Below, piece by piece: positions 10,192 through 21,016 of a stretch of DNA of 64,000 nt. The position numbers and the translations under genes were made by a program. Below the pieces are notes generated by a model. It saw only the letters and a program-made list of their open reading frames with translations, was not told the DNA's origin and ran no database searches. The DNA is from Larix kaempferi (lineage: Eukaryota; Streptophyta; Pinopsida; Pinales; Pinaceae): NCBI GenBank assembly GCA_027924585.1, contig BSBM01000076.1:2804501-2868500 (forward strand), read 5' to 3'. Position 1 is the first letter of the stretch, and each line of letters starts with the position of its first letter.

Positions 10192-12759
10192 GGAAGGAGA
10201 GGCACCAAAACCCTAACCACTTTTTGAATGAGTGGCTAAGATTAAAAGATACAAATGTCTAATCAATGGTTGAGATGAGCTCAACAACATAATACATGGA
10301 TCACACATAAAATATAACATAAGTGGACAAAGTCGCCCTAGGAGAGGGGAATCCCACCAAATCATGATGACAAAATATCATAAGAGGCTCATGGTGGGTC
10401 CAAGGGGTAATTTTATCCCTCCTTGGTCAATCCCCATGGCACAATAACCAATAAATAATCATGAAAGTACCAAATCGTGCCTCCAAGGTGAAGTCGTGGT
10501 CCTCCAAGGTGAAGTCGTGGTTCTCAAAAGACCTAAAAAATCCACAGAAAGTGCCATAAGTGATGGATGCGGGCCCCGATGAAGCTGAAACTGCAGGAGG
10601 AGGTGTGGAAGGTCCCGATCTATCATCACTGATCATCCCATGCCATAACTTTGCCTCAGTAGCCCAAATCGATTTCCTCAATAGCCATTTCTACCAATCC
10701 TGAACTGCCTCGGGAAACGTGAAACTGCCCAAACTGCCTCCTGGAGTGATGGCGCTGTCAAGGTGAGGGTACCAATGTGTCCGGGAGGGGGGTAATATGG
10801 TAAAAACAAGTGGCTGGACCACCCCCTCCATCATCAGCGCCCTAGGTCAACCAGATAAAAGTCATCTCTGCTCCGACAGGGCCTCCAACAGACCAAAACT
10901 GCACTAGGACAGCCTACTGAGGCTAAATCATCACTGTAAGTGCCCGGAACTGAAAACAAACTGTCCCATTGGACTCAGAAGGTCCAAATCCATCCAAGAT
11001 GTGTACTCATACACCATATGAATCTCTGCATGATCAAGATAAATATCCAATGTACCGGAACAAGGCCAATAATAATGATCTGTAAATGACCAAACACTGC
11101 TGTATCCCAAGAATCATCATCATAACCCTGTAGCTGCTGCATAGAATCATCCTGTATGTGTACATGGACCATATATCATCTATCCATATCATCATAAGGT
11201 CCAACATCTCATGTCCCATGGTCCTCCATGGTCAAACTAGGTCTAACCAAGACCAAATACAACTCAGACTATCATCCATAGCTGCTGCAAGGTGTCAAGG
11301 TCAATACATGCTTTACAATTTATTCAAATAGCTTCTATAACACAGAGTAATCATGACTGGCGATCTAAATCCAAATATATAGTGTCGTTAGTTATTATTA
11401 TTACTCAGACTAGACTTTCAGGATCATACTCACTTCATAGTTGTGATCAATTTGCTAGTGAAGGGTGAAGGATGAAATAAATGGCTAGACTAAGGGATGA
11501 CTTGACTAACTTGACTTTGTGACACTTTGGCAAGGGAAAGGGAATACACACCATAGTATATACTGAATGAGCAATAACACAGGGAATGGCGGTGTCTCAC
11601 AAATGGATGAGTTGTTTAAAGAGGGTTTATTCACCTTCACAGATGCGCACAATCCATAATACAAGCAAGGCCAGCAATTGTTTAGATATAACATTTAAGT
11701 TCCATTGCTTTTTGGGCCTGAGTTTTCCATAGCCTTGATCTATGTGTGTTTACAAACACATTGCATAGATTTACATTTATTTTTAGGCTTTCTGCTGCAG
11801 GTGTGTTTTTAAGGCACTTGTTTACCTGAGCACTTCTAGGTGTGTCATGGACAGCTTGTTTACCTAGGTATTTATTTTTCCAAAAGATATAACATTTTAT
11901 TTTTCATGGCCATTTTCATTTGGCATTTCTTTCATACACAAGATATAGCATTTGATTTTTCCAGATTTTGTATTGATGGCAGCACTAAAAGTTTCAGGTT
12001 TAGCCAACACAACTTTAGTGACTATGGGGAATTCTCAAGGAACTCCAACTCACCATAGGTAAGTTTTGTCACCAACTCAGAGCCGAGACACAATAAACAG
12101 GGAAGCTCATCCAATACAGAGGCTACAGTGGGGAAAGGTCCTCCATGTCACTAGTCAAGTAGCAAATCAGGGTAATAATCTAAAAGGTAGGCCACGGATG
12201 GATGAAGACAATGAAAAGATGAAGCCAACACTAGCAAGCCATAGTATGGTGTAATGATCACCTCTATTCTCCCTAAGGAGGGTATGTACCAATGAGTATG
12301 AATAGTGAACTTCTAAGTCCGAGTAGGGACAGTATAGTATAAATAATAGGTCAACCAGTTCCAAATATCTATATGATCGCCAGATCATGACACTAAGTGC
12401 TAAGACATGCTATAAGAATAAGTATAAAAGCAATCTAACCATAACACAATAGTATACCTGCTGAGTCATATACCTGAAAGCTCATCAACCTGTACCATCA
12501 CCTGTCCTCTGAGACTGCTGCTGTAACTCTGGGCACTACTGTCTGCTCTGTACCAATGGCATAATGGCTATATCGGGCATCTCTCTGAGTGTCCCGAAAC
12601 TCAGTCATGGCATGGGGAATATAACTGCTGTCTACAATCTGATAGTGATCCAATATAAATGCTCATCTCGGCATCTCAAATGCAAGGGAACTGGCTGAAT
12701 AGTGTACTGGAATGAGAAAAATAATGTATGGTAGCCCGGCTACTATATATGTGATAACA

Positions 12760-14822
12760 GTACCCTCCTCCAAAACAATACTGTGCTCAACCCCCCTATC
12801 CGGTGGCCTACCATGTGGAAGGTCTCTAAAAACCTTTTCATATTTTTGCAAAAGTCTCTCTATCTCCTTTGGGTGTTTGACAATATTTATAGTTGGCTTG
12901 GGAGATGTAATATGACATTCAGCAGCCCATTCTATATCCCCATGCCTCAATATAGATCTCATGCTATTGCAAGTCACTACTTGATTTGGATAAGTGTGTT
13001 GCCCTCTCACAACTCTTTGTACTCCTTTTGAATCTTGGAATTTCATTTCGGGAATTTGATAATTTACTGTATGCTCTCCTATTGAATACAACCATTGCAC
13101 TCCCAAAACCACATTAGTATCAGCAACATCAACCACATAAAAACTATCAACAAAAGTATAGTTACCTACGGTGACTTGCAGCTTTGGAACCCATGTTTTG
13201 CATTGCATTGTGTTGTGACCGGGAATGACAACTGTGAAGCCATCAAATGGTTCAATAGGTATCTTTCTTTTCTCTACCATCTCTGTATCAATGAAGTTAT
13301 GAGTGGCTCCTCCATCTACCAAAACTGAAGTTCTTTGTCCTTGTACCACACCTTTGCATCGGATAGTATGATAGCGAGGTACTGCTGAAAGCACTGCCAT
13401 TCTTTCTTTGTCCAGTGAAGGCTGATTTTCTTCTTGTCTTTCCTCTTCTACTGCTGTCTCATATGCCTCTTCTTGATCTGAAATATGTCCATCTTCATCC
13501 ATGCCCCCATCATACCCCTCATTATCAGAAAATACTTCTATGTATTGAGCCTTTCCTTTGGTACATTTGTGCCCCGGTGTCCATGGTTGGAAGCATGTGA
13601 AGCATAGTTTCTTTTTTCTAAGTTCATCCCTGTTTAGTCCCTCTTTTTTATTCCTCTCAAATGACTCTCTTTGCCAAGGTTTCTTATCATATCCATCCCT
13701 TTGCCAAGGTTTCTTTTCAAATTTATAGCTAGGCTTAGGAGGAAATCTCGTTCTAGGAAGCACATTTTGGAGATCCCTAGTCAAGCTCATTGCATCTTTT
13801 AATGTAGTTGGCTTGTGGGCTTTGACCAAACCTCTTAAGGGTTCAGCCAAACCTTCAGTGAACAGCAATACTAATCTTCCCATAGATACATCAGCCACCT
13901 TGACTGATAATTTTTGAAAGTCCATCATATATTCAGTAGGGGACCCAGTTTGCTTCAATTGAGCTAGTTCTTTGAAAGGCAATTCTGGATCTTTTTGTTC
14001 AAATCTTTCTAGTACCCTGTCAACAAATTCTCCATATGTTTTAACCTGATTATGACCCAAGGTTTTCATCCCATGAAACCACCATTCATTGGCATCTCCT
14101 TCCAAATGCAAAATGGCCATTTTTAATGCATCCTCTTCCAACATAGGATTCAGCTGAAAATATACATCCAATTTTTGCACCCAAGTGTTAGCAGAATTTT
14201 GAGAAGAACCATCAAAAGTAGGAAGTGACATTTTTCCAATAGCACTATTTAATTCTTTGTTTTGGAATGGACTCCTATTGTCTCCCTTCCTATTAATCTT
14301 TTTCATAGCATCAATGTAGTCACTGAGTGGTACACCTCTTTTACACTCTTCATTCAAATCATTCCAATCATTTACTAGTTTCTTGTAATCCAATTCAAGA
14401 TTGGGCTCTTCTTTGGGTGTGAGAAATTTAGGTGCAGTAGGCCTTTGTGTGCTTTGAAATTCATCAGGTCTATTATGAGGTCCTGTACTTGAGAAAATAT
14501 GCTCATTCTCTTTCATCTTTTCCCCTGAGTGTGAACCACTATTATCTCCTATTATCCCTTTGCTTTGAAGCTGGCTAATCAACAATTCGAATCCTTGCAA
14601 CAATTTATCACCTATCCTATCCATGTTTGCTGAGAGTTTAGAGAAACATGGATCTAAGGTTGCAATAAGTTCCTCCTTATGTTTTAATTTGTCATCCTCC
14701 TCTCTACCCATGGTTTCAGTGAAAGACTCCTCTTCTTGTACTACCTCTTCTTCAACAAAAATCTCTTCAACTACTGGTTCAAAGGGTGGTGGATTATTCT
14801 TTTGACTTCTTGTTAATACCAT
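12760..14822 (-). CDS. E2 Gag-protease polyprotein, 3' truncated by E1
   Basis: Starts at Met 14822, 16 bases past the primer site, with N-terminus MVLTRSQK. A retrotransposon capsid domain spans about residues 200-370 (LPTFDGSSQNSANTW; later DPELPFKELAQLKQTGSP). A zinc knuckle of the C-X2-C-X7-H-X-C type found in many plant Ty3 Gags lies at C407, C410, H418, C420. The protease has D503-G-G where D-S/T-G is expected, then the conserved VVLGVQWL. The ORF runs into the start of the RT region and stops at the E1 boundary after about 687 codons; 12759-12663 is read-through into the E1 LTR, not real coding. Gag would form the particle and bind RNA; protease would mature it. Confidence 0.92.
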
Positions 14823-14838
14823 CAGGTGCCAAGAACAT

Positions 14839-14850
14839 GCTCTGATACCA
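14839..14850 (-). promoter_or_regulatory. E2 primer binding site for initiator tRNA-Met
   Basis: Minus strand TGGTATCAGAGC, the standard plant iMet primer site, two bases from the LTR edge at 14853. Confidence 0.93.
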
Positions 14851-14852
14851 CT

Positions 14853-16621
14853 TGTAATGGCCCTTTTTCAAAATTTTATTAAAATGCCAATTTTTCCACT
14901 TTTTCCCCAATTTCGACCTTTGACTAGTTTTACTGTTTTGACCTCCAAATCAACCCAAATGCTCCCAAATCTTCTGTAGGAGTGTATGAATGGTATTTAG
15001 ACTTGAATATTAGGTTCAGGGATGTTTTATGGCCCTCCAAATGCTGCTGCAAACTTGATTTGTATTCTGATCAATATAGGTAATTTTGACTAGTAATTTG
15101 TGCATTAAATCCCCCCCGGGTAACACTGCAAATGGCCTTTCAAATGCCTCCAAACTCCCACAAATTTATGAACAGAGGTATATAATGTGTTAAGTATGTG
15201 ATTAAGGTCTCATATAAACCATTAATTGATTTTTACTACTGTTCTAACTCTCTCACATTCAACAGCAAAAACCCCCAATTCGACCCTTGGGGAAATGGCA
15301 CTATTTCACCTCCCAATACAACTAAACTGAGTAAAAATGCTTCAAATGCTCAAGTACAGTACATGAAACTTGTAGAAGACATCCATGGCAGTATATTGAT
15401 CACAAATATATCAGAGAATCATCCATCCATTCGAAATAATCAACATTATAGTGTCATACATCAATGCATTGGGGAAATGGACATTGTTTGCTCATTAATC
15501 AATAGTTTTGCATACAACCAGTGGGTATTTCGACCTGAGACTTTCTGAATATCAATAACAGAGGATATGAAGCTATTACAATCAGAAATATATAATGAGA
15601 AGCTCTCTCAAGAAGCACAAGTGCTCACCAAAAACGCCCTCCCTCAAGGAGCACGAATATGCCTTCAAAACTGGAAACGGTGGAGAGAAAGTGCTGCACT
15701 AAACCAAACCATGAAACTTCCTGTAGCTGCTACCTGCAAATAAAACTCCATTAAAGCACCATGAAAGACCTGAGTGGCCTCTCCAAACACCAACTTGGAT
15801 GGGAATCTTTCACCCTCGAAATTGGCTAAGGCAAGGAACTAGTCATCCACTAGTTCTCTCTTCACAAATGCAATTTTTCTCAAATCATCAAAAAGCCATT
15901 CTCATACTTGATTTCTACATTTTATAACCAACATTAGCCTTCAAGGGGTCGAAATCCTCTCAATAGATTCAATAATTTTCCATTTAGAAAATATTCCTCA
16001 TTTGCCACTTGTCTCCTAGTTCCAACCTTCCATCTTCTCCCAAATTCGAATTTGAGTCTCTTTGGATTCCTCCAACTCCATGAGTGCCTTCCTTGAGCCT
16101 ATTTTTGGGGCTGACATGTCATAATGGTCAGGTGTAAGAAGTCAGGTCTGAATTTTGTCATAAATGTCATAGATGCTTCATTATTGTTGTCATAAAACTA
16201 GGGAATCTAGCCCAAGTGTCCACTAGTCTCCAATTTGACTCTTCCTCTCCCATGGAGGTTACTATTCCATCCCATTTCGACCTAAGATGCTCAATGCCAT
16301 GTGTTATGACTTACCAACTCACCCAAGAGTGTTCACCTTTCCATGAATTCGAATTGGCAAGAGAGAGCTGCCATGTGTCATTGAAAAATCAAGCTAGTGT
16401 GGGTCCCACCACCTCCATATGTCTCCAAAACCACTTGCCATCTAGAATTTCTCTTGAATTTATTTATTCATCATATTTATTAAATGCTTGAACCCTTCTA
16501 ATGTCTAAATATCATTTATTAGCTTCCTTATTACCATCCCACATGTGCCCATCCAACCTAGGAAACTAGTAGGATTGATGGGATTGTCTTACTATGCACT
16601 TATTTGAATGGGGACATTACA
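14853..16621 (-). repeat. E2 5' LTR (1769 bp)
   Basis: Plus strand begins TGTAATGGCC and ends GGGACATTACA, giving the terminal inverted repeat TGTAATG/CATTACA. It is bounded on one side by the primer site and on the other by family-A sequence. No ORF of note; short ORFs at 15198-15548 and 16216-16491 are on the antisense strand and unrecognised. Confidence 0.92.
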
Positions 16622-19120
16622 GTTGTTGCTCATTCAGTATATACTATGGTGTGTATTCCCTTTCCCTTTTCCAAAGTGTCACAAAGTTAAGTCAGTCAAG
16701 TCATCCCTTAGCCTAGCCAGTTATTTTAGCCTTCACCCTTCACTAGCAAATTGATCACAGCTATGAAGTGAGTATGATTTTGAAAGTCTAGTCTGAGTAA
16801 TAATAATAATTAATGACATTATATATTTGGATTTAGATCGCCAGTAATGATTACTTTGTGTTATAATTGTTATTTGAATAAGTTGTAGACTATGCATTAA
16901 CCTTTGACACTTTGCAGCAGCTTCTGGTGATGGTCTGAGTTATATTTGGTCATGTTGACTTGGTCAAACCTAGTTTGACCAAGGTCAACCATAGGATATG
17001 AGATGGTTAGACCTTTTGATGATATGGATAGATGATATATGGTCTATGTACATGTACATGATGATTCTATGCAGCAGCTACAGGTTTATGATGATGATTC
17101 ATGGTTTACAACAGTATTTGATCATTTACAGATTATTATTATTTGACCTGTTTCGGTATATTGAATATATATTTTGATCATGCAGAGATTCATATGGTGT
17201 ATGAGTACACATCTTGGATAGATTTGGACCTTTTGAGTCCAATGAGATAGTCTATTTTCAGTTCCGGTCACTTACAGTGATGATTGAGCCTCAGTAGGCT
17301 ATCCTTGTGCAGTTTTGGTCTGTCGGAGACCCTGTCAGAACAGATGTGATTTTTATCCGGTTGACCTAGGGAGCTGTGCTTGGACGGGGTGGTCCAGCCA
17401 CTTGTTTTTACCATATTACCCCCCTCCCGGACACACTGGTGCCCTCACCTTGATAGCGCAGGCACTCCAGGAGGCATTTTGGGGGCAGTTTCACGCTTCC
17501 CGAGGCATTTCAGGATTGGTAGAAATGGCTATTGAGGAATTCGATTTGGGCTACTGAGGCAATGTCTTGGCATGGGATGATCAGTGATGATGGATTGATG
17601 TCTTCCACACCTCCTCCAACAGTTTCGGCTTCATCGGGGCCCGCATCCATCACTTATGGCACTTTCTGATGATTTCTGAGGTCTTTTGAGGCCTACGATT
17701 TGACCATAGAGGCACGATTTGGTATATTTATGACTATTATTATTATTGTGCTATGGGGATTGACCAAGGGTGGCTAAAATTACCCCTTGGACACACCATA
17801 AGATTCCTATTATATTTTGTCATCATGATTTGGTGGGATTCCCCTCTTCTAGGGCGATTTTGTCCACTTATATTATATTTTATTAGTGATCCATGTATTT
17901 TATTATTGAGCTCATCTCAACCATTGATTAGACATTTGTATCTTTTAATCTTAGCCACTCATTCAAAAAGTGTTTAGATTTTGATGCCTCTTCTTCCTAT
18001 TTAAAGGAGAGAGCTTCTCATTGTAAAGCGACTGGTGGCTCTAGATTATTGGAATAGAAAATTATTATTGCATCTATGTCCAGTGTTGTGGTGAATGTTT
18101 TTGGTGTTCGTTCGTTGGTTCTTCCTTTGCACTGAGTTATTGGAGATCTTGTTTGCCATATCTTTGGTACCCACGGTTTTTTGCATCTACAGGTGGAGGC
18201 CGATTTGCTTTGAGGAAGTATTGGTAGGGGAAGACTCTCCCTACTTTTCTTTGGATCTCTTCGTTGGTAACAGGGAGTATTACTGTCCCTGGACCTTCTA
18301 TTTTATGTTATCGTTGCATTTTACTTATATTTCCTCCATACTTGACCTCTCTGATTGAAATCGATTTTCCTTGGATTGACAGGTAGAGGAGGGTGCACTT
18401 GTGGGATAGGGCATCAATTTGGCAAGCAAAATCAAGAATTTCTCATTTGATCTCTGCGGGAATCTTCCTCAACATCAAAGCATCTCTCTTCATCACTCAG
18501 GTATGATCTCAAGGTAAGTTCTATCTCCATGATCTATCCACTTGTCTAAAACTTTTAAACCCTAATTAATCAAAACCCCCATTTTTACATTTTTTTAGAT
18601 CTACTGAGATCTAGTGGGTTGTTGGGTGTAATATTGAAAACCCACCTCTATAGTATCCAAGGCATCCCGGATCTATAGTTTGGTGAGGATTGGCCTCCAT
18701 TTAACCCCCTTCCTAGGCCAACTTAGCGCCTCCAAGTGAGGTTGCACTCCTTGAGGAAGGTGAGTTACCCTAGATCGAGTTGATGGGTAGTTGAGATCCC
18801 ACTTGATTCATGACTACACATCCAATAACCTACCCCCAGATTGTCACTTTTGTGATTTCTACCTTGTGGGCCCTATTCCACATTTTAAGGGATTTAATCC
18901 CCATTTTGGACCACTTGGTATATTTAAACTTAGATCTAGTAAGATCTAGCCGTCGGATTGCCGTGAAATTGTAGATCCATATCCTCACTTGCTTAAACTA
19001 CTTGGATCTAAAGTTTGGATGCCATTGGACTTGTCTTGATTCATTAATCCCACTTTTTAGCCTCCTTGGGTAAAGTCGCACCACCTTGGAGAAGTGAGTT
19101 GGTCAACTTCTAGGACGTGG
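16622..19120 (+). repeat. E0: plus-oriented family-A LTR fragment
   Basis: Reverse complement of family-A LTR sequence. It starts at the base matching the GAATGAGCAATAAC block of E3 (about 22384) and runs to the block at about 19904. It is closer to E3 than to E1 in the R region (GGTGGAGGCCGATTTGC block present). The left end is broken by E2 insertion. The right end, missing the last 0.8 kb of the LTR, is joined to E3 through a shared GTA. Divergence from E3 is clearly higher than between the two E3 LTRs. Confidence 0.88.
17998..18005 (+). promoter_or_regulatory. TATA-like element of E0 LTR
   Basis: TATTTAAA followed by GGAGAGAGCTTCTCATTG, the plus-strand copy of the family-A core promoter. 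Confidence 0.5.
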
Positions 19121-20499
19121 GTATCCAGTCATGGATGGCAATAGGGAAGGGCAACTCAAAAGGTGCAACCACGATCACCTCGACCTCCAATATATGGTTG
19201 TCACGCCAGTCGAGGCAACCTTCGCTTTATGTTATCTAGCCCAGACAACAAAGGGGGAGACCCGATCTACTCCCGACAAGAGAGATCAAAACCAAGACAC
19301 CAAATCAAGGTATTTCTAAGTGAAGTAAGGTGTATGGTTTATCCTAGACCTAAGGGTGAAGTCACAAGCCAAGTGAGGGGTTCAATAAGTATAGCTTTGG
19401 TTAATAGTTGATGTGAGAGTGACTTACAATGTTTGAAGTGAGATCTAGGGCTAATGTACTAGTTCAATGTCAGAAGATCCACTGCCTTGGGAACCGTGTC
19501 CAATGCAGGGTAGTTTAAGGGTTGAATTGGGGCTAACTAGTACAAGTGACAAGCTTGACCATGATACATGATAGCTTCAAAGGTTTAGTTCACCATGCAA
19601 AAGTCAAACCACAAGTCAATCCAACAATCTAGGAAAGTTGAATTAACTTGGAGAGAAACCAGTGCCTTGGGAATTGGGAAGTGGAGTCAAAGTAGGGTTG
19701 ACTTGTGGTTTAGGACTCCTAGTACTTGGGACAAGTGGGCAATAGAGGTCTTGATGGATAGATGTGTCTAGATCTAGGTTTGACCCAAGTGGACCACAAT
19801 CCCTTAAAACAAGGAATGCTATCCCCAAGGCAAGATTTGACAAAGTGATAGTCTAGACCTAGGTTTTGAATTATTCCGGTTTCAAATCTCCAAAAATCTC
19901 AAGTACCCACGTCCTAGAAGTGAGTCAACTCACTTCTCCAAGGTGGTGCGACTTTGCCTAAGGAGGCTAAAAATGAGGGTTAGGTAGGTCAAGACAAGTC
20001 GGATGGCATCCAAACTTTAGATCCGGGTAGGTTAGTCAAGTGGGAGTATGGATCTATAATTCCGTGGCAATCCAACGGCTAGATCTTAGTAGATCTGAGT
20101 TTAAGTGTTCCAAGTGGTCCAAAATGGGGATTAAATCCCTTAAAATGTGGAATAGGGCCCACAAGGTGAATTTCAGAAAAGTAACAACCTGGGTGTATGT
20201 TATTGGATGTGTAGATGACAAATCAAGTGGAATCTCAAACACCCACCACCTAGATCTAGGTCAACTTGCTCAAACTAAGAAGTGCGCTTTGCTTGGGAGG
20301 AGCTAAGTTGGCATGGGAGAGGGGTCAAACGGAAGCCAATCCTCACCAAAGTATGGATCCGGGATGCCGTGGATGCTATCGAGGTGGGTTTTCAATATTA
20401 TGCCCAACAACCCACTAGATCTAAGTAGATCTAAGAAAATGTACAATGGGGTTTTGAAATATTTTAGACAATTGGATAGATCATGGAGATAGAACTTAC

Positions 20500-20630
20500 C
20501 TTGAGATCATACCTGAGTGATGTGGATGAGATGCCTTGATGTTGAGGAAGATTCCCGCAGAGATGAAATGAGAGATTGTTGATTTGCTTGCCAATTTGAT
20601 GCCCTAGCCCACAAGTGCGCCTTCCTCTAC
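20500..20630 (-). other. Putative non-coding exon inside E3 LTR
   Basis: On the minus strand TTTGACAG precedes 20630 and CAAG/GTAAGTTCT follows 20500. This 131-nt unit is positionally equivalent to the E1 unit at 9689-9807, and both begin with a GAG(A)GG(A)AGGGCGCA-like block. Function as an exon is inferred. Confidence 0.42.
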
Positions 20631-21008
20631 CTGTCAAACCAAGGAATGAAGATTCAATCAGTAAGATCAAGTATGGAAGAAATACAAGAGAAATGCAATA
20701 GTAACATGAAATAGAAGGTCCTGGGACAGTAATACTCCCTGTTACCAACGAAGAGCTCCAAAGAAGAAGTAGGGAGAGTCTTCCCCTACCAATACCTCCT
20801 CCTCAAAGCAAATCGGCCTCCACCTGTAGATGCAAAAATCGTGGTACAAAATATATGGCAAACAAGATCTCCAATAACTCAGTGCAAAGGAAGAACCAAC
20901 GAACGAACACCAAAAACATTCACCACAACACTGGAGATAGATGCAATAATAATTTTCTATTCCAATAATCCAGAGCCAAAAGTCCCTTTACAATGAGAGG
21001 CTCTCTCC

Positions 21009-21016
21009 TTTAAATA
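21009..21016 (-). promoter_or_regulatory. TATA-like element of E3 3' LTR
   Basis: TATTTAAA on the minus strand inside the conserved CCTATTTAAAGGAGAGAGC block. The 5' LTR copy is missing because that LTR is truncated, so E3 as it stands has lost its own upstream promoter. Confidence 0.55.

Larger units (their letters stand above)
1..12759 (-). mobile_element. E1: young Ty3/gypsy retrotransposon of LTR family A (left LTR cut by window edge)
   Basis: Reading on the minus strand the order is 5' LTR (12759-8236), tRNA-Asp primer site, leader, one long pol-type ORF, 3' UTR, 3' LTR (2713-1 and beyond). LTR termini are the inverted pair TGTTATCAC/GTGATAACA. Positions 1-2713 match 10048-12759; I count by eye about five substitutions and one single-base indel, so the insertion is recent. 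The right flank enters a second element's gag-pol ORF, which E1 splits. The left end and its target duplication lie outside the window; the right flank begins GTACC. Integrase without chromodomain, the tRNA-Asp primer and an extra RNase H fit the Athila/Tat (OTA) group. No capsid-type gag is present. Confidence 0.93.
8236..12759 (-). repeat. E1 5' LTR, complete (4524 bp)
   Basis: Bounded by TGTTATCAC and GTGATAACA on the plus strand. In sense direction it has about 2.6 kb of U3, a TATA-like box at 10191-10184, then about 1.9 kb of R-U5. The R-proximal part (about 9660-10150) differs from that of E3, while U3 and the sense 3' end are similar. No long ORF. Confidence 0.95.
12760..16621 (-). mobile_element. 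E2: Ty3/gypsy retrotransposon, 5' half (split by E1)
   Basis: Minus-strand order: LTR 16621-14853, tRNA-Met primer site, gag-protease ORF, then the E1 insertion exactly after 12760. The remaining pol and 3' LTR must lie left of the window. LTR ends form TGTAATG/CATTACA. The pre-RT sequence (PPDRG, EHSIVLEEGT) and the knuckle spacing resemble chromovirus-type Ty3/gypsy elements, but the integrase and any chromodomain cannot be seen. E2 itself sits in a family-A LTR (E0); the right flank begins GTTGT. Confidence 0.88.
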
